DNA of 64,000 nucleotides from Nitrosomonadaceae bacterium (GTDB taxonomy: Bacteria; Pseudomonadota; Gammaproteobacteria; Burkholderiales; Nitrosomonadaceae): positions 62,001 to 126,000 of the forward strand of contig PBKR01000032.1 of the NCBI GenBank assembly GCA_002721545.1. The letters run 5' to 3'. Below are positions 57,952 through 64,000 of this stretch, piece after piece. A model generated the notes under the pieces. That model had not been told where the DNA came from, did not search any database, and saw only the letters and a list, made by a program, of their open reading frames with translations. The position numbers and the translations under genes are program-made. Numbering within the stretch: position 1 is the stretch's first letter; every line of letters begins with the position of its first letter.

Positions 57952-59289
57952 TTATATATTCCTTATGAAAATTTTAGAACGGCGCTTATAATTATATTTT
58001 CCCTGCTTTATTTTAGGCAGATCCTCCACGCTAATCTCATTAAACCCCCTCTCTGTAAACCAATGTGAAGCTTTAGTAGTAAGTACAATTAATTTCTTGA
58101 TCCCAAGGCGCTTAGCTCTCATTTTAATATGTCTAAACAAAGAATCTCCACATCCTTTATTACGATAATCAGAATGTATTGCCAAACAAGTAAGCTCCCC
58201 TATATTTGTGCCAAGAAAATGATTAAGCGCAGCACAGCCGATAATCATATTGTCATGCTCCAAAACTAGAAACTGATCAATCTCTATTTCTATTAGCTTA
58301 CGATCACGGCCAGCTAACACACCTTCATTTCCCAAAGGCTCGATTAATTGCAGAATCCCTCCTACATCATCAATTTCTGCAGATCTAAAAGTCCATAATG
58401 ATCCACGTGAAATCATACATCCAACACCCTTGTGTGTGAATAACTCCTGCAACATAGCACCATCTATAAGGCGACTAATAAGATGAATACGATCCACCCC
58501 ACCTACACAGGCTTGTATCGCACAAGATAAATATTTCTTAGTTTCCTTCGAAAGTCTAAAATCTTTATTTTCTAAATTTGACAATAAAATTCTTGCCTCA
58601 GATAAAGTCAGCTCATTTAATGATTTATTTAATTCACCGTGTGATTTTCTACCTATATTAGGCGTATCCATTAAGAAAATTAATTTATCTGCTTTTAATG
58701 AAGTAGCTACTTCAATTGCAACATTCTCTGGGGTCAAAGAAAACACCTCTCCAATTCTAGAATAACCAAGTGGAGAAAGTAATACCATCTCACCTTGATC
58801 CAAGCGGTCACGAATTGCCGACATGTCAATTTTGCGCACCTCTCCAGTAAACATTAGATCAACACCATTTACTATTCCTATTGGACGAGCAGTTATATAG
58901 TTACCATTAGCAATACAAATAGTAGAGTTAGCCATAGGCGGCTTCGATAATCCCATTGATAGCAATGCTTCAATTTCAATACGAATTTGACCTACAGTTT
59001 CTTTAATTAATTTCAATATTGCAGCATCAGTAACACACTGTCCTTTTATATATTTTAAATATAAATTTGCTTCTTTTATCTTTGTTCTAATTTGTGGATA
59101 TATACCATGGACAACGACTAATTTAACCCCTAAATTCACCAATAAATTAAGGTCGCGAAAGAACTCAGCAGAACATTTATCTAATATGATTTCTCCATCG
59201 AAAACCACAACAAATGTTTTTCCACGAAATTCATTAACATAGGGAACAATTGAGCGAAACCAAGCCACAAAATCATTGTTTGATTGCAT
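57952..59289 (-). CDS. argA: N-acetylglutamate synthase
   Basis: ArgA acetylates glutamate, the first step of arginine synthesis. The 445-residue protein has an amino-acid-kinase-like domain (about 1-290: FVVVFDGEIILD, LVVVHGIYPQI, LLSPLGYSRIGEVFSL). A C-terminal GNAT domain follows (about 295-445), with the acetyl-CoA binding segment IHSDYRNKGCGDSLFRHI and the RGF region WFTERGFNEI. The arrangement is that of classical proteobacterial ArgA, normally feedback-inhibited by arginine through the kinase-like domain. Confidence 0.94.
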   Translation of the reverse strand: MQSNNDFVAWFRSIVPYVNEFRGKTFVVVFDGEIILDKCSAEFFRDLNLLVNLGVKLVVVHGIYPQIRTKIKEANLYLKYIKGQCVTDAAILKLIKETVGQIRIEIEALLSMGLSKPPMANSTICIANGNYITARPIGIVNGVDLMFTGEVRKIDMSAIRDRLDQGEMVLLSPLGYSRIGEVFSLTPENVAIEVATSLKADKLIFLMDTPNIGRKSHGELNKSLNELTLSEARILLSNLENKDFRLSKETKKYLSCAIQACVGGVDRIHLISRLIDGAMLQELFTHKGVGCMISRGSLWTFRSAEIDDVGGILQLIEPLGNEGVLAGRDRKLIEIEIDQFLVLEHDNMIIGCAALNHFLGTNIGELTCLAIHSDYRNKGCGDSLFRHIKMRAKRLGIKKLIVLTTKASHWFTERGFNEISVEDLPKIKQGKYNYKRRSKIFIRNI

Positions 59290-59424
59290 TATGTATCTCG
59301 GTTAATTACTAATTTCATCTAAATATTCTCTTACTCTAAATTAACTATAATTCCAATAACTACTAAAACTATTTTATAGTTTACAGCTCATAACCTCATA
59401 CTCAAAATATGCTTTAAATATTTA

Positions 59425-60192
59425 TCAATAGTCACCCCAAACCGCCTGTAATGAAGAAAGCGCAGCAAGTGCCACACTTTCTGTCCTTAAAATTCGATCT
59501 CCTAAACGTAAAGAAGAAAAACCTGTGCTTATAACAGCATTATATTCTTCTGAAGTAAAGCCTCCTTCCGGCCCCACCAATACAGTTAACTCAGTAACTG
59601 ATAATTTCTTTGAGAAATCACTCAGTCTCATTCTAGCTATTGGAGAAAGTATAAAATATAGTTTACCTGTAACCTCATTACTCAATTCTTTTCTCATAGT
59701 TCCTTGGCTAAGGAGCCAATCTGATATAGTAACTGGCGGCAACACTTGTGGTACAAAATTCCTACCACACTGCTCACAAGCAGATATAACTATTTGCTGC
59801 CAACGAAATAAACGTTTTAATTCCCTTTTCTCAGAGAGCTTAACCAAACATCTCTTTGTTACAATAGGTTGAATACTATTAACTCCTAACTCAACTGCCT
59901 TACGAATAATTAAATCCATTTTTATATTAATACATATACTCTGAACTAATGTAATTTGTAGTGGCGATTCACGCTCAACATCCATAAATGCTTCAATTAA
60001 TACAAAAATAGAAACTTTATTTATTTCTTTAATAAAAGATAAAAATTCTCCACCCTGGCCATTAAATAAAATAATCTTTTCCCCTTTCCCTAGTCGCAAT
60101 ACATTTACAGCATGACGCGCAGACCTAACAGGCAATTCAATTAATTGCCCAACATTAATCTGATGAGGATAATAGAAACGAGAAAACGCCAT
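59425..60192 (-). CDS. rsmE: 16S rRNA m3U1498 methyltransferase RsmE
   Basis: RsmE methylates U1498 in helix 44 of 16S rRNA. The 255-residue protein has an N-terminal PUA-like domain starting MAFSRFYYPHQI and the HAVNVLRLGKGEKI segment. The C-terminal SPOUT knot has LVGPEGGFTSEEYN and LRLGDRILRTESVALAALSSLQ. These are the SAM-binding knot motifs of the family. argA lies downstream, separated by 135 bases. Confidence 0.95.
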   Translation of the reverse strand: MAFSRFYYPHQINVGQLIELPVRSARHAVNVLRLGKGEKIILFNGQGGEFLSFIKEINKVSIFVLIEAFMDVERESPLQITLVQSICINIKMDLIIRKAVELGVNSIQPIVTKRCLVKLSEKRELKRLFRWQQIVISACEQCGRNFVPQVLPPVTISDWLLSQGTMRKELSNEVTGKLYFILSPIARMRLSDFSKKLSVTELTVLVGPEGGFTSEEYNAVISTGFSSLRLGDRILRTESVALAALSSLQAVWGDY

Positions 60193-60270
60193 AGTTTATT
60201 AAGTAAGGTATTAAGTATATTAGCCATGATAATATAACAGTAAATAATTATATTAATATAGGAGAAAAAT

Positions 60271-60828
60271 ATGGCAAGCCTAGAAACACCCATATGCGAT
60301 ATTGGATGGAAGGCCAAAAATTTTAATCTATTAGGTGTTGATGAAAGACATTATAATCTAGATACTATAAAAGGCCGAAATGGCTTATTAGTAATGTTTA
60401 TCTGTAATCATTGTCCTTACGTAAAAGCAATTTTAGATCGTATGGTCCGGGATACAACAGAATTACTACAGCATGGAATCAATACAATAGCTATTATGTC
60501 AAATGACCCTACAGATTATCCTGAAGATTCATTTGAAAATATGGCTTTAATTTCAAAAAAATTTAATTTCTCATTTCCATATGTACTAGATGATACCCAG
60601 GAAACTGCTAAAACATATGGTGCAGTATGTACACCAGATTTCTTTGGTTTTAATGCTAATCTAGAATTACAATACCGAGGTAGATTTGATGCTTCACGAA
60701 AGGAGTCTGCTCATATTAGTACACGTCGCGACCTTTTTGAAAGCATGTTAATGATTGCTAAAACGTCCCATGGACCAAATAACCAGATTCCTAGTATTGG
60801 CTGCTCAATTAAATGGCGGGAAACATAG
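60271..60828 (+). CDS. Thioredoxin-fold (peroxiredoxin/TlpA-like) protein
   Basis: This 185-residue cytoplasmic protein has an AhpC-TSA/redoxin fold with the pair CNHC (C45, C48) in MFICNHCPYVKAILDRM. SNDPTDYPEDSFENM and the cis-proline region TPDFFGFNANLELQYRGRFDA follow. The family is common in proteobacteria and annotated as thioredoxin family protein; its partner is unknown. No signal peptide is visible. A GGAG ribosome site precedes the ATG. Confidence 0.86.
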   Translation: MASLETPICDIGWKAKNFNLLGVDERHYNLDTIKGRNGLLVMFICNHCPYVKAILDRMVRDTTELLQHGINTIAIMSNDPTDYPEDSFENMALISKKFNFSFPYVLDDTQETAKTYGAVCTPDFFGFNANLELQYRGRFDASRKESAHISTRRDLFESMLMIAKTSHGPNNQIPSIGCSIKWRET

Positions 60829-60830
60829 AT

Positions 60831-61616
60831 ATGCTAAATGCAGTTATTAATGCAGTAAAAGAAGTTGCAAAATATGAAGTTATACCTCGGTATCTAAAAG
60901 TTGAGCGCCAATATAAACATGATGGAAGCCTATACACTGATGCTGATGTTGCCACACAGGAGGCTCTATTACAAAGACTGGAAAAAATATATCCTGGAAA
61001 AATAGTTAGTGAAGAGATGTCACTAAAACAACAGCAAGATCAATGGAACTCAGGAAGCAAAGGGCTATGGTGTATTGATCCAATAGACGGCACTACAAAT
61101 TTTGTTAATGGCATACCCTATTTCGCAATTTCTGTCGCATTAATGCGCCATGGTAGAAGTATTCTAGGTGTAATTTACGATCCAATAGCAGATGAAATGT
61201 TCTATGCTGAAAAAGGAAAAGGAGCCTTCCTAAATGATACAAGGCTTCCAATTAAGAAATATATACCCACCTTATTAAATAATGCGGTAGCAAGCATAGA
61301 TTTAAAACGCCTTAATAAAAGACTAACAGCTACAGTTTCCACGACCCCACCATATGCTTCGCAAAGAAATTTTGGGGCCTGCGCATTAGATTGGTGCTTT
61401 ACTGCTGCTGGACGTTTTGACCTTTCTTTACACGGCGGGCAAAATTTATGGGATTATGCTGCTGGCTCACTAATTTTAGAGGAATCAGGTGGGCATATGT
61501 GTGGGCTTGAGTTAGATGATTTCTGGAAGGAGCCTCTATGGCAACGATCAGTAATCGCCGCATTAGACTCACATTTATTTATACAATGGCGTGATTGGAT
61601 ACGTACAAATCAATAA
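60831..61616 (+). CDS. Inositol monophosphatase family protein (SuhB-like)
   Basis: This Mg-dependent phosphatase has the family motifs IVSEEM (metal-binding Glu), WCIDPIDGTTNFVNGIPYFAISVAL and WDYAAGSLILEESGG. I prefer the ATG at 60831 (MLNAVINAVKEV, matching the SuhB start and preceded by GGGAA) to the ATG at 60813, which overlaps the previous gene by 16 bases. The product is 261 residues. SuhB homologues hydrolyse inositol-1-phosphate and take part in rRNA antitermination, so either role is possible. It could also be a CysQ/HisN-type phosphatase. Confidence 0.85.
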   Translation: MLNAVINAVKEVAKYEVIPRYLKVERQYKHDGSLYTDADVATQEALLQRLEKIYPGKIVSEEMSLKQQQDQWNSGSKGLWCIDPIDGTTNFVNGIPYFAISVALMRHGRSILGVIYDPIADEMFYAEKGKGAFLNDTRLPIKKYIPTLLNNAVASIDLKRLNKRLTATVSTTPPYASQRNFGACALDWCFTAAGRFDLSLHGGQNLWDYAAGSLILEESGGHMCGLELDDFWKEPLWQRSVIAALDSHLFIQWRDWIRTNQ

Positions 61617-61681
61617 AAATAATTATAGGCACTCTATATAAATAAGAATAGTATTATACTATTACAAAGTAGGTTATTAAA

Positions 61682-63133
61682 TTGAAGATTATCATTCTAG
61701 GAGCTGGAAGAGTTGGCACTTCTGTAGCAGAAAGCTTGGTAAGTGAAGCTAACGACATTACTTTGGTCGATGTGGTCGCAGAGAGGCTTCTGTTACTACA
61801 AGACCACCTTGATTTACGCACAGTAGCTGGTAATGCATCCCACCCATCCGTACTAATTAAAGCTGGTGCTAAAGATGCTGATCTAATTCTTGCTGTCACT
61901 AAAAGTGATGAAACCAATTTAGTAGCATGCAAACTTGCTGCCACAATGTTTAATATACCGACCAAAATTGCCCGTATTCATTCTCCTAATTTCCTTACTT
62001 ATCCAGAAATTTTTTCGCCAAATAATTTTGGGGTCGATTACGCAATTTGCCCTGAACAAATTATTACCGACTATATAGGAAGGCTAATCGAATTTCCAAA
62101 TGCCCTACAAGTACTTGATTTTGCAAATGGTAAAGTGAGCTTAGTAGCTGTAAGAGCCTTCCATGGAGGCCCTTTGGTTGGCCGTGAACTATGCGAATTA
62201 CGTCAACACGTACCTAATATTGATACCCGTGTTGCAGCAATATTTCGGAAAAATCGTCCCATTATTCCAGAAGGAAATACCATAATTGAAGCAGAAGATG
62301 AAGTATTCTTTCTTGCCGCAGCAAATGATATTAGAAGTGTAATTAGTGAATTAAGGCGCATGGATAAACCGATTGAACGTGTAATGATTGCGGGAGGTGG
62401 AAAAATTGGTATGCGTTTAGCAAAGGCCTTAGATAAGGCACAAGATAAAAATTACCAAGTAAAACTTATTGAATACGACAAACGAATAAGCCAAGGTCTA
62501 GCGGCACAACTTCAAAATACCTTAGTCTTACACGGTGATGCAACAGATGAAACCTTATTAGAAAATGAGAATATATCAGAGATGGATATGTTTTGCGCAC
62601 TTACTAACGATGATGAAAATAATATAATGGCAGCACTACTTGCCAAAAGTATGGGTGCTCACAAAGTACTTGCACTCATCAATCGTGGCGCATATGTAGA
62701 TTTAGTGCATAGTGGGAATATTGATATCGCCATATCTCCTGCACAAGTGTCAATTGGCTCACTGCTTGCGCATGTCCGCCGTGGAGATGTGGCAGCTGTT
62801 CATAGCCTCAGACGAGGTGCAGCAGAAGCCTTAGAGCTTGTTGCTCATGGTGATGCTAGCTCATCAAAGGTTGTCGGCCGCCCCATTGCTAAAATTAAAT
62901 TGCCTAAGGGCGCAACTATTGGGGCTATCGTACGCGGGCTAGCAAAAACTGAATGTCGAGGATGGAATAATGAAGGGGATGATAATAAACCATATAATGA
63001 TAGCGCAAAAGTATTAATTGCCCATCATGACACAGTCATTCAAGCAGAAGATCATATTATTGTATTTGTAATCAATAAAAAACTTATTCGACAGGTTGAA
63101 AAAATATTTCAGGTTGGAGTCGGCTTCCTATAA
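61682..63133 (+). CDS. trkA: Trk potassium uptake protein TrkA
   Basis: TrkA is the cytoplasmic NAD(H)-binding regulatory subunit of the Trk potassium transporter. The 483-residue protein has the double RCK layout. The first Rossmann motif is IILGAGRVGTSVAESL, the first TrkA-C domain covers about 135-225, the second Rossmann motif is MIAGGGKIGMRLAKAL near 236, and a second TrkA-C domain ends the protein. The start is a TTG. A 7-bp palindrome (61647-61663) lies in the leader. trkH follows after 12 bases, as an operon. Confidence 0.95.
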   Translation: MKIIILGAGRVGTSVAESLVSEANDITLVDVVAERLLLLQDHLDLRTVAGNASHPSVLIKAGAKDADLILAVTKSDETNLVACKLAATMFNIPTKIARIHSPNFLTYPEIFSPNNFGVDYAICPEQIITDYIGRLIEFPNALQVLDFANGKVSLVAVRAFHGGPLVGRELCELRQHVPNIDTRVAAIFRKNRPIIPEGNTIIEAEDEVFFLAAANDIRSVISELRRMDKPIERVMIAGGGKIGMRLAKALDKAQDKNYQVKLIEYDKRISQGLAAQLQNTLVLHGDATDETLLENENISEMDMFCALTNDDENNIMAALLAKSMGAHKVLALINRGAYVDLVHSGNIDIAISPAQVSIGSLLAHVRRGDVAAVHSLRRGAAEALELVAHGDASSSKVVGRPIAKIKLPKGATIGAIVRGLAKTECRGWNNEGDDNKPYNDSAKVLIAHHDTVIQAEDHIIVFVINKKLIRQVEKIFQVGVGFL

Positions 63134-63145
63134 CAGGAATTATTA

Positions 63146-64000
63146 ATGAATCGACTTTTCCCAGTTATCAATGTACTCGGTATAGTGATCCTAATATTTG
63201 GATTTACTATGCTAATTCCTCTTGCGCTTTCTATTTGGTTCGATAACGTTTCTCAATTTGTTTATTATAAATCTGCCGCAATTACTATTGCCTCAGGTTT
63301 AATGATGTGGGCAGCAACACGTAACTATAAGCGTGAATTAAGGGTGAGAGATGGATTCTTATTAGTCGTATTAGTTTGGTCTGTATTGCCAGCTTTTGCT
63401 ACGCTACCCCTACTATTTCATCTTCCATTTCTAAGCTTTACTAAGGCCTATTTTGAAGCCACATCAGGACTAACGGCTAGTGGTGGAACTATTCTTACAG
63501 GGCTAGACTTACTTCCACCATCAATAAATTTTTGGCGTACTGAGATGGTCTGGATGGGAGGAATGGGTTTAATTGTACTGGCAGTAGCTATTCTGCCTTT
63601 ACTCGGAGTAGGTGGAAGGCAAATGTTCAAGGCAGAAACTCCTGGCCCAATGAAGGATACTAAACTGACCCCACGTATTGCAGAAACTGCTAAAGGATTA
63701 TGGCTAGTTTATACAGGGATAACCATAGCTTGCGCTATTGCATACAAACTAGCTGGGATGACTTGGCTAGATGCAGTAATGCATTCATTTACTACTATTG
63801 GTCTTGGTGGCTTTTCTTCTCATGATGCAAGCTTTGCGCACTGGGATTCACCTCAAATTGAGGGCGTTGCTATTCTATTCATGCTAATAGCTGGAATAAA
63901 TTTTGCCTCACATTTTCTAGCTTGGAGAGAAAAATCTCTATTGCCTTATCGGTATGACCCAGAAGCTAGTATATTTATTACTATAATTGTAATAAGCTGC
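63146..64000 (+). CDS. trkH: Trk potassium uptake protein TrkH, 5' part (cut by window end)
   Basis: TrkH is the membrane channel subunit for potassium uptake. The frame is open from the ATG at 63146 to the window end: 285 codons, about 60% of a normal TrkH. An AGGA site lies about 8 bases before the ATG. The first membrane-pore-membrane repeat contains the filter-like TSGLTASGGTILTG. The second pore segment carries HSFTTIGLGGFSSHD, and helices fill the rest. It directly follows trkA. Confidence 0.95.
   Translation, partial: MNRLFPVINVLGIVILIFGFTMLIPLALSIWFDNVSQFVYYKSAAITIASGLMMWAATRNYKRELRVRDGFLLVVLVWSVLPAFATLPLLFHLPFLSFTKAYFEATSGLTASGGTILTGLDLLPPSINFWRTEMVWMGGMGLIVLAVAILPLLGVGGRQMFKAETPGPMKDTKLTPRIAETAKGLWLVYTGITIACAIAYKLAGMTWLDAVMHSFTTIGLGGFSSHDASFAHWDSPQIEGVAILFMLIAGINFASHFLAWREKSLLPYRYDPEASIFITIIVISC

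Noticed and set aside
61647-61663. 7-bp palindrome before trkA
   Set aside because: All but two bases are A or T, so it is easily produced by chance here.

Overview
The window is an AT-rich stretch of bacterial chromosome, densely coding on both strands. Gene content and order point to a betaproteobacterium, probably Nitrosomonadales in the broad sense (relatives of Nitrosomonadaceae, Methylophilaceae and Gallionellaceae). The evidence is the pairs and runs phoH-miaB, hemC/hemX/hemY, cutA-dsbD-tlpA, def-fmt-rsmB-DUF4390-ntrY-ntrX, a tkt-gap-pgk-pyk-fba operon with a Calvin-subtype class II aldolase, the yggX/argA neighbourhood, and trkA-trkH. I see no phage, insertion sequence, CRISPR array or rRNA operon. 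One tRNA gene, tRNA-Val(GAC), is present. The taxonomic call is inference from gene order only.

Layout. 0-11.2 kb is housekeeping: phoH and miaB, haem synthesis (hemC, hemX and hemY, with hemD missing from its usual place), a ferredoxin-type flavin reductase, an SDR protein, cutA, dsbD and a TlpA-like thioredoxin. 11.3-31.2 kb is a surface-glycan and lipid region: manC, an ABC exporter, the rmlBDAC dTDP-rhamnose operon, a three-domain GT2-GtrA-ArnT-like fusion, a LicC/IPCT-like cytidylyltransferase with a HIT protein and a desaturase, then a tight five-gene operon (KdsB-like cytidylyltransferase, HpcH/HpaI aldolase, 2-hydroxyacid dehydrogenase, SDR, HAD phosphatase) divergent from two glycosyltransferase-type genes. 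31.3-39.8 kb reads on the minus strand as an envelope-lipid block: an acyltransferase-like GNAT protein, a MobA/CofC-like nucleotidyltransferase, lptF-lptG, a CDP-alcohol phosphatidyltransferase, a lipid kinase, a Tam41-like nucleotidyltransferase and a divergent GpmA-family protein. 40.2-64 kb returns to housekeeping: topB, def-fmt-rsmB-DUF4390-ntrYX, the tkt-to-fba operon, yggX, argA, rsmE, a thioredoxin-fold protein, a SuhB-like phosphatase and trkA-trkH (cut by the window end).

The most interesting part is the minus-strand lipid block. Its enzymes form a plausible chain: acylation to a lipid alcohol, lipid phosphorylation, CTP activation of a head group or of the lipid phosphate, and CDP-alcohol transfer. 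It interleaves with the LPS exporter genes and resembles in kind the bacterial ceramide / ceramide-phosphoglycerate loci known from Caulobacter. Next is the five-gene operon that looks like a route to a CMP-activated 3-deoxy-ulosonic acid built by a pyruvate aldolase. Smaller oddities are an rmlC that seems to need an ATT start, an NtrX whose AAA+ domain has lost its ATPase and sigma-54 signatures, a GpmA relative missing the substrate-binding arginine pair, and loss of hemD and of the dprA/smg block from otherwise conserved neighbourhoods.
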